From DASUXY01 sp035301985 (lineage in GTDB: Bacteria > Bacillota > Bacilli > Bacillales > Amphibacillaceae): 64,000 nucleotides of DNA. Of this stretch, positions 7,710 through 15,713 are shown one piece after another. How positions within the stretch are numbered: position 1 is the first letter of the stretch; every line of letters begins with the position of its first letter. The stretch lies in contig DATGTE010000020.1 in NCBI GenBank assembly GCA_035301985.1, positions 87,252 to 151,251 on the forward strand. The letters run 5' to 3'. The notes below the pieces were generated by a model that saw only the letters and a program-made list of their open reading frames with translations, was not told the origin of the DNA and did no database searches. The position numbers and the translations under genes are program-made.

Positions 7710-9185
7710 TTAACGTTTTTTATTGACGGGTTGACTATATTTATTTTTCGGATGCACGATACTCGGACGGATATTTGCATAAGGGGTCGGAATTCGAACG
7801 ATCGTATTAAGAAAAGCTTTTGCATTAAAAGGTATGAATGGCCATAAATAAGGGGTTTTGAGAGCCTTTATTTGCGCTAAATATAAAATACTGAGTGTAA
7901 AACTTACCATAAAGCCAATAGCCCCAAAAAAAGCTGTAGCAAGAATTAAACATATTTTGACTAACTTATTAGCGACACTTAATTCATAGCTCGGGGTTAT
8001 ATACGTGCCGATTGTACTAATCGCTACATATAAGATGACCTCAGCACTAAATAGACCGACGTCTATAGCAATTTCTCCAATCATTAATGCAGCGATTAAA
8101 CCCATTGCTGTTGCTAAAGGAGTCGGCGTATGAATAGCTGCCATTCTTAAAAATTCAACACCAATATCTGCTAAAATAATTTGGAAATAGATCGGCACAT
8201 TTCCTTCTTCATTCGGTCCGATAAATGATAGTCCCGGTGGTAACAAAGATGGGTCTATGACAAACATTAACCAAAGCGGTAATAAATACAAAGATGCTAG
8301 AACACCTAGAAAGCGGATCCAACGAATAACCGTCCCAACGACAGAAGATTGTCTGTGCTCTTCTGCATGCACCAAATGATCAAAAAATGTAGTGGGCAAA
8401 ATAATCACACTCGGTGACGTATCAATAAATAAGAGAATATGCCCTTCTAATAGATGTTTTGCTCCTGTATCTGGTCTTTCCGTATACCGAACATGTGGGT
8501 ATGCTGTCCATTTCTGTTTGGAAATAAATTCTTCAATCGTTTTATCAGCCATCGGGATCCCATCGATATCGATCTCACTAAGTTTATCTTTTACGAGCTC
8601 GATTAAGTCATTGTCCGCGACATCTTGTAAGTAACCGATACATATATCTGTTTTCGATCGCTCACCCACATTCATGATTTCCAATCGTAATCGCTCATCA
8701 CGAATTCTTCTTCTCGTTAATCCTGCATTTTCCATAATATTTTCTGTATATCCATCCCGTGAGCCACGGACAACGCGTTCTGTATCTGGCTCATCCGGTG
8801 ATCTTCCGGGATACTCGCGAACATCAATTACATATCCATGCGGATCTCCATCGATAAAAATGATAATTAAACCAGATAATAATTGGTCAACAGCCTCGTC
8901 CATCTTCATTACTTCTTCAAACTGTTGATGAACCATACGATTGGCAATGACTTCATTGATTTTAGCACGTCGATTTTCAATATCGTTGATTTCAACGAGC
9001 ACCTTGATGATTTGTTGGATCAAACTAGAATTGTTCAACCCATTTACGTAATATAATTGCACACTTTTTCCAAGTACGATGATTTCACGAAATCCAAGGT
9101 CAAAGGATTCATCAATTCCTAGGCGTTTCTTTAAATAGGCTTCATTTTCCTTTATATTTTTTGAAATTTTGCGTCCTGACTTCAT
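7710..9185 (-). CDS. spoVAF: Stage V sporulation protein AF (GerA-family)
   Basis: A 491-residue protein of the GerA/SpoVAF family: a large soluble N-terminal region (about 1-280, with YTERPDTGAKHLLEGHILLFIDTSP-type blocks) followed by five or so membrane helices. SpoVAF sits in the inner spore membrane and modulates germination with the SpoVA channel. The ATG at 9185 follows AGGAGG by six bases and replaces an in-frame start 22 codons upstream that would overlap spoVAB. It directly follows spoVAB here, with spoVAC, AD, AEb and AEa absent from the locus. Confidence 0.9.
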   Translation of the reverse strand: MKSGRKISKNIKENEAYLKKRLGIDESFDLGFREIIVLGKSVQLYYVNGLNNSSLIQQIIKVLVEINDIENRRAKINEVIANRMVHQQFEEVMKMDEAVDQLLSGLIIIFIDGDPHGYVIDVREYPGRSPDEPDTERVVRGSRDGYTENIMENAGLTRRRIRDERLRLEIMNVGERSKTDICIGYLQDVADNDLIELVKDKLSEIDIDGIPMADKTIEEFISKQKWTAYPHVRYTERPDTGAKHLLEGHILLFIDTSPSVIILPTTFFDHLVHAEEHRQSSVVGTVIRWIRFLGVLASLYLLPLWLMFVIDPSLLPPGLSFIGPNEEGNVPIYFQIILADIGVEFLRMAAIHTPTPLATAMGLIAALMIGEIAIDVGLFSAEVILYVAISTIGTYITPSYELSVANKLVKICLILATAFFGAIGFMVSFTLSILYLAQIKALKTPYLWPFIPFNAKAFLNTIVRIPTPYANIRPSIVHPKNKYSQPVNKKR

Positions 9186-9198
9186 ATATATCCTCCTG

Positions 9199-9630
9199 TC
9201 ACTGATGAACGAATAACAACCATTGAAAAAGAGATCCGAAAATCTTACCAAAGACTAACGCCATTACAAACCATAATAAATATTTTTCAAGCCCGATCCG
9301 TTTCGTAATGATAGGAAAAACATTGAGTACTTCAGTTAGCGCTGCTGCAAGCATTCCGTTAAATATGCCGTGAAAACTCCCCCACACGATTAATAAAATG
9401 AGAGGCTGATTCCATGCAAGTGACGTGAATGACATGTATGTACCGAGTAAGGATCCACAAATGACAGAGGCCACATACATCTTTAATAATGAATCTGTTT
9501 TGCTTAATTGTACGAGTCTTGGGATGACACCTAAAAGGGTCATAAAAGCAACAAACCCACCCCCTACAGCAAGTCCACCAGCAAAACCGATAAGGATTTC
9601 AACACCTTTAAAAAGGAGGTTGATCATCAT
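9199..9630 (-). CDS. spoVAB: Stage V sporulation protein AB
   Basis: A hydrophobic protein of about 143 residues with GLAVGGGFVAFMTLLGVIPR near the N-terminus, the characteristic SpoVAB block. SpoVA proteins form the spore inner-membrane machinery for dipicolinate uptake and release. The start is uncertain: in-frame candidates at 9666 (TTG), 9657, 9639, 9630 and 9627 all lie inside the end of spoVAA and none has a clear Shine-Dalgarno sequence, as expected for a translationally coupled gene; 9630 gives a length near the B. subtilis protein (141 aa). Confidence 0.85.
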   Translation of the reverse strand: MMINLLFKGVEILIGFAGGLAVGGGFVAFMTLLGVIPRLVQLSKTDSLLKMYVASVICGSLLGTYMSFTSLAWNQPLILLIVWGSFHGIFNGMLAAALTEVLNVFPIITKRIGLEKYLLWFVMALVFGKIFGSLFQWLLFVHQ

Positions 9631-10231
9631 GTAAGACATTTTCGTAGTGGCCGACATAGTTATCAAGATCTTGCTGGTATTTATAAATCTCTACTTCTAG
9701 TGGGCTTGGTTCTTCATTGAACCGCTTTTGAAACCAATGATTGAAAAACAGTAACATTCCTACCCCAATCCCAATTGAATAGGGTATTTGAATCCATAAT
9801 GGATATTCCTTTCTTTCACCTGTGAGCAAAAAATGTAATTTTTGTTGAACTGCTTGCATACTCACATCTTCATGGAAATTCATAATGGTCATCGCCGCTC
9901 CGATAAATAACAGCAGCCAAACAAATAAAATAACCAATATGGCGGGTGATGCTTGTTTCGATTCAATGCGGATGATGGAGTATGTAGGACCAATCAATTG
10001 AATGTCTAAGTGTGGATATCGTTGATTTAAATGTTTAATAATCAAGAAACTGTCGATGACAACGATATTTTTATCCTTTTTCGTAATGTGATAAACGGGG
10101 AGGTTTTCGAGCTCATGTTGCTCTTTCTCATCTGCATCTGTAGATATAAAACAAATATCTTTTAAAAAGACTTCATCTCTTTGCCTGCGAATTATGCTTT
10201 TTTTCATACGTAAATAAACCATTTTTTTCAT
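9608..10231 (-). CDS. spoVAA: Stage V sporulation protein AA
   Basis: A 207-residue protein: a soluble N-terminal domain (PVYHITKKDKNIVVID at about 56-71), then two membrane helices around residues 108-127 and 158-178 and a short tail. It matches B. subtilis SpoVAA (206 aa) in length and layout. GGTGGAG lies nine bases before the ATG at 10231, so an in-frame ATG seven codons upstream is set aside. It is the first gene of the spoVA locus and overlaps spoVAB. Confidence 0.87.
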   Translation of the reverse strand: MKKMVYLRMKKSIIRRQRDEVFLKDICFISTDADEKEQHELENLPVYHITKKDKNIVVIDSFLIIKHLNQRYPHLDIQLIGPTYSIIRIESKQASPAILVILFVWLLLFIGAAMTIMNFHEDVSMQAVQQKLHFLLTGERKEYPLWIQIPYSIGIGVGMLLFFNHWFQKRFNEEPSPLEVEIYKYQQDLDNYVGHYENVLHDDQPPF

Positions 10232-10253
10232 ATACACTCCACCTTCTATCACT

Positions 10254-10283
10254 TAGTATTCGTTGAAACGGTAAATATTATCA
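10254..10283 (-). promoter_or_regulatory. Possible sigma-G promoter of spoVA
   Basis: On the minus strand TGATAA and GAATACTA are separated by 16 bases, resembling the sigma-G elements TGnATA and CATACTA. The -10-like element ends 23 bases before the spoVAA start codon. The spoVA operon is forespore (sigma-G) expressed in B. subtilis. Confidence 0.4.
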
Positions 10284-10296
10284 TTAAAAATTACTA

Positions 10297-10326
10297 ATAA
10301 AAAAATCATCACTTGAGTGATGATTC
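10297..10326 (-). terminator. Terminator after sigF
   Basis: AATCATCACT pairs with AGTGATGATT around two to four bases, followed on the minus strand by a T-run. It lies just beyond the sigF stop and ends the spoIIA transcript before spoVAA. Confidence 0.85.
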
Positions 10327-10336
10327 TTTAAGGTCT

Positions 10337-11101
10337 TTAAGGGTTCATTTTACGTTTCATCTCATATAAAATTTTCTTTTCTAAGCGTGATACTTGTACT
10401 TGTGAAATACCAAGTCTTTCTGCAACTTCAGATTGCGTTTGGTCTTTGTAATACCGGAGATATAAAATCAAACGCTCACGTTCATGTAGACCGCGGATCG
10501 CTTCTTCCAACGTTAGCTTATCAAACCAGCTCGTATCATCATCCGCAATTTGATCGAGTCGCGTAATGGGGTCCCCATCATTTTCAAAGACTGTTTCATG
10601 AATGGAGTGTGGTCTCTTTGCCGCTTCTTCAGCATGAACGATTTCTTCTGGTGTAAGATTTAAAGATTCTGCAAGCTCATGAATCGTGGGAGATCGTCCA
10701 AACTGTTTTGTTAATTCATCTTTTTGCTTACGAATTTTGTTACCCATTTCCTTTAAAGATCGGCTTACTTTTATACTTCCATCATCTCGAAGAAAGCGTT
10801 GAATCTCGCCAATAATCATGGGGACTGCATACGTCGAGAAGCGCACATCGTACGATAAATCAAATTTATCGATTGACTTGATGAGACCGATACTACCAAT
10901 CTGGAATAAATCATCAGGATCATAACCTCTATTCATGAAGCGTTGGACGACTGACCAAACAAGTCGTATATTTTTCTCGACTAAAATATCTCGTGCCTGT
11001 TTATCCCCATTTTGGCTTTTAACAATATAATCTTTGACTTGTTGATCCGTTAAGGTGCCTGTCTGCTTTTTACGATTATTTTTCTTAACATTTACATCCA
11101 T
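10337..11101 (-). CDS. sigF: RNA polymerase sigma-F factor (forespore)
   Basis: A 254-residue sigma-70 family factor that starts forespore-specific transcription. Region 2 is clear in GYDPDDLFQIGSIGLIKSIDKFDLS-type sequence (about 60-85) and YAVPMIIGEIQRFLRDDG (92-110), and region 4 in QSEVAERLGISQVQVSRLEKKI near the end. The ATG at 11101 (MDVNVKK) matches the B. subtilis N-terminus and has AGGG at a workable distance; the ATG two codons earlier does not. Third gene of spoIIAA-spoIIAB-sigF, eight bases after spoIIAB. Confidence 0.97.
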   Translation of the reverse strand: MDVNVKKNNRKKQTGTLTDQQVKDYIVKSQNGDKQARDILVEKNIRLVWSVVQRFMNRGYDPDDLFQIGSIGLIKSIDKFDLSYDVRFSTYAVPMIIGEIQRFLRDDGSIKVSRSLKEMGNKIRKQKDELTKQFGRSPTIHELAESLNLTPEEIVHAEEAAKRPHSIHETVFENDGDPITRLDQIADDDTSWFDKLTLEEAIRGLHERERLILYLRYYKDQTQSEVAERLGISQVQVSRLEKKILYEMKRKMNP

Positions 11102-11109
11102 GGGCATCC

Positions 11110-11550
11110 CTATTTTAAAACCGTTTTACTCGTCATTAATTGTTTTTTCATGTGGACAGTCGTCCCTTTTTCCGGACTGGAATGCACCTCAACTGAATCC
11201 ATAAAGTTTTCGATAATTGTAAAGCCCATTCCTGACCTCTCCAAATCGGGTTTAGATGTATATAAAGGTTCTCTTGCTTGATCGATGTTATCGATCCCAA
11301 CTCCATGATCCGTAACCGTTAGTTCAACCTCTCTTTCGTCAATTACACACGAAAGAGATATTTTATGGTTTGGCTCACTATTGTATCCATGAATGATGGC
11401 ATTCGTAACTGCTTCTGATACGACAGTTTTAATCTCGGTCAACTCATCCATCGTCGGATCTAACTGTGAGATAAATGCCGCAACTGTAACTCGTGCAAAC
11501 GATTCATTTTGACTAACACTTGAAAACTCTACGCTCATTTCATTTCTCAT
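11110..11550 (-). CDS. spoIIAB: Anti-sigma F factor and serine kinase
   Basis: A 146-residue GHKL-fold protein that binds SigF and also phosphorylates SpoIIAA with ATP. The N-box is SEAVTNAIIHGY (about 45-56), followed by the DHGVGI and RSGMGFT ATP-lid motifs. It overlaps the end of spoIIAA by four bases (ATGA), indicating translational coupling. Partner switching between SigF and SpoIIAA keeps SigF off until septation. Confidence 0.97.
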   Translation of the reverse strand: MRNEMSVEFSSVSQNESFARVTVAAFISQLDPTMDELTEIKTVVSEAVTNAIIHGYNSEPNHKISLSCVIDEREVELTVTDHGVGIDNIDQAREPLYTSKPDLERSGMGFTIIENFMDSVEVHSSPEKGTTVHMKKQLMTSKTVLK

Positions 11551-11900
11551 GAAGCCACCCCCAATGACTGTAGTGCAAACTTTTCGCTCTCTTCTGAACG
11601 AACAATTTTAAAAAGGCCCGACATATCAAACAACCGCTTAATAGATGGTGAGATGGAACAAACAACCATTTCACCACCGAGTTGTAACACTTCCTTATAC
11701 CTGCCAAGAATAACCCCTAATCCCGAACTGTCCATGAAAGAGACGTTTTCAAAGTTCAGAACAACATGCTTTACTGGACTTTGATACATTTTATCTTTCC
11801 AATCACTCCGCAATGCTTCTGATTCATGGTGATCTAACTCCCCGTTCAGCCGAACAATTAAGACATCTTTTTTCCGGTCAAATGTATAACTTAAACCCAT
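11547..11900 (-). CDS. spoIIAA: Anti-anti-sigma F factor
   Basis: A 117-residue STAS-domain protein. The phosphorylated serine is Ser58 in FMDSSGLGV, the same position as in B. subtilis. Unphosphorylated SpoIIAA, made by the phosphatase SpoIIE, releases SigF from SpoIIAB. The ATG at 11900 is preceded by GGAGG. First gene of the spoIIA operon, with a sigma-H-like promoter just upstream and dacF before that. Confidence 0.97.
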   Translation of the reverse strand: MGLSYTFDRKKDVLIVRLNGELDHHESEALRSDWKDKMYQSPVKHVVLNFENVSFMDSSGLGVILGRYKEVLQLGGEMVVCSISPSIKRLFDMSGLFKIVRSEESEKFALQSLGVAS

Positions 11901-11932
11901 TTAATATCCTCCTTACACCCGTTTGTAAGTAT

Positions 11933-11962
11933 ACTTTCTCGATTAAATGGGACAATTCCTTC
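11933..11962 (-). promoter_or_regulatory. Sigma-H-like promoter of the spoIIA operon
   Basis: On the minus strand GAAGGAATT (11954-11962, -35 type RnAGGAwWW) and CGAGAAAGT (11933-11941, near RnnGAATww) are 12 bases apart, and the -10 ends 32 bases before spoIIAA. The spoIIA operon is driven by sigma-H with Spo0A-phosphate in B. subtilis. Confidence 0.5.
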
Positions 11963-12005
11963 TATTAGTCAAAAGAAGAAATGATTCGTCCTAATCAACA
12001 AGAAT

Positions 12006-13181
12006 TCAATACGATTTCGACAACTTTTGAAGCGAGCGTTTCCATAATTTAAAATAGGATGCGCGATCAATATCCTCCGTAACGATCAGTGGGGTTTTTG
12101 AGACAACTTCGTCTTTATTTTTTACTGTTAACACACCGACTTGTTCACCTTTATGCAAAGGAAGTTCAATATGGTCATGAAGTTTGACGTGCGTTGTTAC
12201 ATCATCGACAGTCGATTCACCCTTTTTAAACAATAGGCTGACGGGTTGACGAGTCGTCACATCAATCTGCTGTTGATCAGCTTTAAACATGTTTAAATGC
12301 GTAATGGTATCGCCTTGCCCAAATAATTTATTCGTTTCAAAATGGTTATAGGCATAATCCAACATATTTGCAATGTTGGCATTTCTCTCTTTAACCGTAT
12401 CTGCTCCCATGACGACAGCGATCATACGCATATCATTTTTTTTAGCCGTTGCAGCTAAACAATATTTAGCTTCATTCGTATAGCCTGTTTTCAATCCATC
12501 AACGCCTGGATAAAATTTCACTAATTTATTTGTATTGACGAGCCAAAATTCATTGTCTGTACCTTTGCGCAAATAATCTTCGTATATGGAAGTATAGTCG
12601 GTGATGGATTCGTATTTTAACAACTCGTTCGCGATGATTGCCATGTCATATGCTGTACTGTAATGATCGTCAGCTGGTAATCCTGATGAGTTTTGAAATT
12701 TTGTGTTTTTCAACTGTAACTCTTTTACTTTATCATTCATCATTTTTACAAAAGCTTCTTCACTACCCGCGATTCGTTCAGCCAACGCTACACTCGCATC
12801 ATTACCAGATGCAATCGCAATGCTTTTCAATAGATCGTCTACAGTCATTTCTTCACCTGTTTCTAGGAAAACTTGCGAGCCCCCCATGGAGGAAGCATTT
12901 TCACTGATGCGAACGAGTTCATTTTTCTTTAAATTCCCTTTATCCAACTCTTCCATAATCAACAATAAAGTCATAATTTTCGTCATACTTGCTGGTGGGA
13001 GTTTCTCATGAACATTTTTGTCAAATATTATTTTTCCCGTATCTTGTTCCATTAAAATGGCGGATTCGACATCAGAAACGATTTGTGTTGAATCACTAGA
13101 TTCCTTCTTCTCTCCGTACACATGGGTGGTCGATAGCATCACTAAAAACATTATACTGATGGATAGCAAACATTTTTTCAT
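12006..13181 (-). CDS. dacF: Sporulation D-alanyl-D-alanine carboxypeptidase DacF
   Basis: A 391-residue S11-family carboxypeptidase with signal peptide (about 1-24), catalytic SMTK (Ser65, Lys68), SGN in IASGNDAS and KTG in GLKTGYT, then the C-terminal beta domain of PBP5-type enzymes. DacF modifies cortex peptidoglycan from the forespore side. GGAGGTAA lies eight bases before the ATG at 13181. In B. subtilis dacF also lies directly upstream of spoIIAA and can read into it. It is a second S11 enzyme in the window, clearly longer than DacB. Confidence 0.93.
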   Translation of the reverse strand: MKKCLLSISIMFLVMLSTTHVYGEKKESSDSTQIVSDVESAILMEQDTGKIIFDKNVHEKLPPASMTKIMTLLLIMEELDKGNLKKNELVRISENASSMGGSQVFLETGEEMTVDDLLKSIAIASGNDASVALAERIAGSEEAFVKMMNDKVKELQLKNTKFQNSSGLPADDHYSTAYDMAIIANELLKYESITDYTSIYEDYLRKGTDNEFWLVNTNKLVKFYPGVDGLKTGYTNEAKYCLAATAKKNDMRMIAVVMGADTVKERNANIANMLDYAYNHFETNKLFGQGDTITHLNMFKADQQQIDVTTRQPVSLLFKKGESTVDDVTTHVKLHDHIELPLHKGEQVGVLTVKNKDEVVSKTPLIVTEDIDRASYFKLWKRSLQKLSKSY

Positions 13182-13211
13182 AAACTTACCTCCAGCGATC
13201 AATATAATGTT

Positions 13212-13240
13212 ATGATTGCCATCATTTTACTTTTTTATAA
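13212..13240 (-). promoter_or_regulatory. Possible sigma-F promoter of dacF
   Basis: On the minus strand TTATA (13236-13240) and GGCAATCAT (13212-13220) are 15 bases apart, resembling sigma-F elements (GywTA and GGnnAnAnT). The -10 ends 30 bases before the start codon. dacF is sigma-F dependent in B. subtilis. Confidence 0.35.
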
Positions 13241-13371
13241 CAAAGGGTTGGGAAAATATCATAAGCAAGCGCATATTGACATTCAGTCGCAACTTGAAGA
13301 TTGTAACCTGCTTTTAATTGACCATTTTTCATTAATCATCTTTCATTCGCATAAAAGTCGCATCTAGGTAT

Positions 13372-13448
13372 GTTTTGGAATAGCGACGAGGAGCTACAGA
13401 AGCTTCAGTCCTGCCCGCGGAAAGCAACTGTCTTCCGTTCCAGTCGAC
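13372..13448 (+). repeat. Bacillaceae-type dispersed intergenic element (one copy)
   Basis: This GC-rich stretch contains AGCGACGAGGAGCT, CTTCAGTCCTGCCCGCGG and AAAGCAACTGTCTTCCG, and stands out from the AT-rich flanks. Similar CGACGAGGAG/CCCGCGGAAAGC blocks are, to my knowledge, repeated in intergenic regions of halophilic Bacillaceae. Only one copy lies in this window, so its repetitive nature is inferred. It sits between dacF and the pdp terminator. Confidence 0.5.
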
Positions 13449-13490
13449 ATAACTCAATAACACGAATGAAATTCCCTTTTATAAAAATTT

Positions 13491-13527
13491 AAAGGAGTCC
13501 AGTTTGATTATCAACTGAACTCCTTTT
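13491..13527 (-). terminator. Terminator after pdp
   Basis: AAAGGAGT(C)CAGTT pairs with AACTG(A)ACTCCTTT around GATTATC with one mismatch. T-rich sequence follows on both strands. It lies 35 bases past the pdp stop and would end the drm-pupG-pdp transcript. Confidence 0.75.
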
Positions 13528-13561
13528 TCTAATTTTGTAGGGGTTTGTTCCATCCCCTTTA

Positions 13562-14875
13562 TTATTTCGATGGTGTTGTAATAATTTCATAAATAAGCGG
13601 AGGTGCTTGAACAGTTTTTTGAGAAACCTCAATACTGTCGTACAGTTTTTTTTGTATCGATGGAATATGTTGTTTGTTCGTATAGATTGTTAACAATGAT
13701 TCTCCTTTCGATACTTCATCACCGACTTTTTTATGTAAAACGATGCCTACGGATAAGTCTATCTCTGAATCTTTTGTAAGGCGTCCAGCTCCTAGCATTG
13801 CCGCAGCCTCTCCGATATGATCGGCTTCAATATGAGCAATTGTTCCTGATTGTTTAGCAAGTAAGTCGATCTTGTAAGTGGCCTGAGGGAATAAATTTGG
13901 ATGATCAATCACACGAGCATCTCCACCTTGTGCTTCGAGCATCTCTTTAAATTTCGCTAAAGCTCGTCCCGTTTGGAGGCTTTCTTGCAACTTTTCCTTT
14001 GCTTCGTCAATGCTTTCCGCCTGCTTCGCAAGTACAACCATTTGACTGCCTAATGCTAAACAAAGTTCGGTTAAATCCTCGGGTCCTTTATTTTGTAATG
14101 TAGCGATTGCTTCCTGTACTTCTAAGGAGTTACCGATTGCATTCCCTAAAGGCTGACTCATATCGGATATGACCGCCATCGTTTTTCGGTTTACCCGACT
14201 TCCGATATTGACCATGGCATGCGCTAATTGCTTAGCATCCTCTAAATCTTTCATAAACGCTCCATCCCCTGTTTTTACATCAAGGACGATTGCATCTGAA
14301 CCCGCTGCTATTTTTTTACTCATAATCGAACTTGCGATAAGAGGGATGGAATTGACTGTTGCCGTTACGTCTCGAAGACTATAAATCTTTTTATCTGCAG
14401 GTGTTAAATTACCGGATTGCCCGATGACCGCTACTTTGTTTTGATTGACGAGATCCATAAACTGTTCGTTCGTTATTTCGACATGAAAACCCGGTACCGA
14501 TTCTAACTTATCAACCGTTCCACCCGTATGGCCGAGTCCCCGACCGCTCATTTTGGCTACGGGAACACCAAGGGAAGCAACGAGCGGAGCTAACACGAGA
14601 GTAGTTGTGTCCCCTACTCCACCTGTAGAATGTTTGTCTACCTTAATTCCTGAAATAGCAGACAAGTCAATGATGTCACCTGATTCCACCATCTCCATTG
14701 TTAATAGAGAGCGTTCTTGTTCGGTCATATCTTGAAAATAAATGGCCATTAATAATGCGCTAACTTGATAATCAGGAATCGTTCCAGATGTATATCCACG
14801 AATGAAAAATTGAATTTCTTCTCGAGATAATTCGTATCCATCACGCTTTTTTTTGATAATATCATACATCCTCAT
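13562..14875 (-). CDS. pdp: Pyrimidine-nucleoside phosphorylase
   Basis: A 437-residue enzyme that phosphorolyses thymidine, uridine and deoxyuridine to base plus (deoxy)ribose-1-phosphate. The phosphate-binding KHSTGGVGDTTTL block (about 81-93) and SGRGLGHTGGT signature are intact. The ATG at 14875 (MRMYDII) matches the family N-terminus and has GAGGGTG eight bases upstream. It overlaps the end of pupG by 14 bases, completing a nucleoside-salvage operon drm-pupG-pdp. In B. subtilis pdp belongs to another operon (dra-nupC-pdp), so its place here is a lineage difference. Confidence 0.95.
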   Translation of the reverse strand: MRMYDIIKKKRDGYELSREEIQFFIRGYTSGTIPDYQVSALLMAIYFQDMTEQERSLLTMEMVESGDIIDLSAISGIKVDKHSTGGVGDTTTLVLAPLVASLGVPVAKMSGRGLGHTGGTVDKLESVPGFHVEITNEQFMDLVNQNKVAVIGQSGNLTPADKKIYSLRDVTATVNSIPLIASSIMSKKIAAGSDAIVLDVKTGDGAFMKDLEDAKQLAHAMVNIGSRVNRKTMAVISDMSQPLGNAIGNSLEVQEAIATLQNKGPEDLTELCLALGSQMVVLAKQAESIDEAKEKLQESLQTGRALAKFKEMLEAQGGDARVIDHPNLFPQATYKIDLLAKQSGTIAHIEADHIGEAAAMLGAGRLTKDSEIDLSVGIVLHKKVGDEVSKGESLLTIYTNKQHIPSIQKKLYDSIEVSQKTVQAPPLIYEIITTPSK

Positions 14876-15713
14876 GTGAATCACCCTCATTGGCATGTTT
14901 TGGCAGTTGTTGGGTTATTCTTTTAACCAATTTTAAAAAGTCTTGTCTCACATTCGCTGTCGTTGCAATAACCTCTTCATGAGTAAGGGGTTGGTCCAAA
15001 ATGCCTGCTGCCATGTTGGATATACACGAAATGCCTAATACACGCAAGCCTGCATGACGACTTACGATGACTTCTGGAACGGTTGACATCCCTACAGCAT
15101 CTCCACCAATCACTCGGAGCATATTGATTTCTGCAGGTGTTTCATAAACAGGACCTGTATTAGCGACATACACACCTTTTTTTACGTTCAAGTCAAGTTC
15201 TTTTGCACAACGGGTGGCTAGATGAATATATTCACGGTCATAAGCGTAGGACATGTCCGGAAATCGTTCGCCTAGATCAGGGTCATTCGGTCCTATTAAA
15301 GGATTTGTTCCCATGAGATTGATATGATCAGTGATGATCATTAGATCACCAGGATTAAACTCCGTATGAATACCACCGGCAGCATTCGTAACAATCAATG
15401 TTTCAATACCTAACTCTTTCATGACTCGTATTGGAAATGTAACTTCGCTCATGCGATAACCCTCATAATAATGAAAACGTCCTTGCATCGCGATGACGTC
15501 TTTACCTTCTAGCTTTCCGATGACGAGCTGTCCTTTATGTCCTGTCACAGTCGAAGTTGGAAAGTGCGGAATATCTTCATACGGAATGGTAACGGCCTGC
15601 TCGATCTCCGCACCTAATACTCCTAATCCCGATCCTAAAATGAAGCCGATTGTAGGCTGAATGGTTATCTTTTTCTCGATATATGTAGACGCTTCTTCGA
15701 TGATGTTTTTCAT
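14862..15713 (-). CDS. pupG: Purine-nucleoside phosphorylase (guanosine/inosine type)
   Basis: A 283-residue trimeric-type purine nucleoside phosphorylase that splits inosine, guanosine and deoxy forms. Motifs seen are GSGLGVLG, MQGRFHYYEGY (phosphate/base site) and VTNAAGGI. It overlaps drm by four bases (ATGA) and pdp by 14, so the three enzymes are likely translated in a coupled way. PupG yields ribose-1-phosphate, which Drm converts to ribose-5-phosphate. Confidence 0.95.
   Translation of the reverse strand: MKNIIEEASTYIEKKITIQPTIGFILGSGLGVLGAEIEQAVTIPYEDIPHFPTSTVTGHKGQLVIGKLEGKDVIAMQGRFHYYEGYRMSEVTFPIRVMKELGIETLIVTNAAGGIHTEFNPGDLMIITDHINLMGTNPLIGPNDPDLGERFPDMSYAYDREYIHLATRCAKELDLNVKKGVYVANTGPVYETPAEINMLRVIGGDAVGMSTVPEVIVSRHAGLRVLGISCISNMAAGILDQPLTHEEVIATTANVRQDFLKLVKRITQQLPKHANEGDSHEDV

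Noticed and set aside
9199..9666. Identification of this gene as spoVAE
   Set aside because: The N-terminal GLAVGGGFVAF and IPRL blocks and the position directly after spoVAA fit SpoVAB, and not SpoVAEb.
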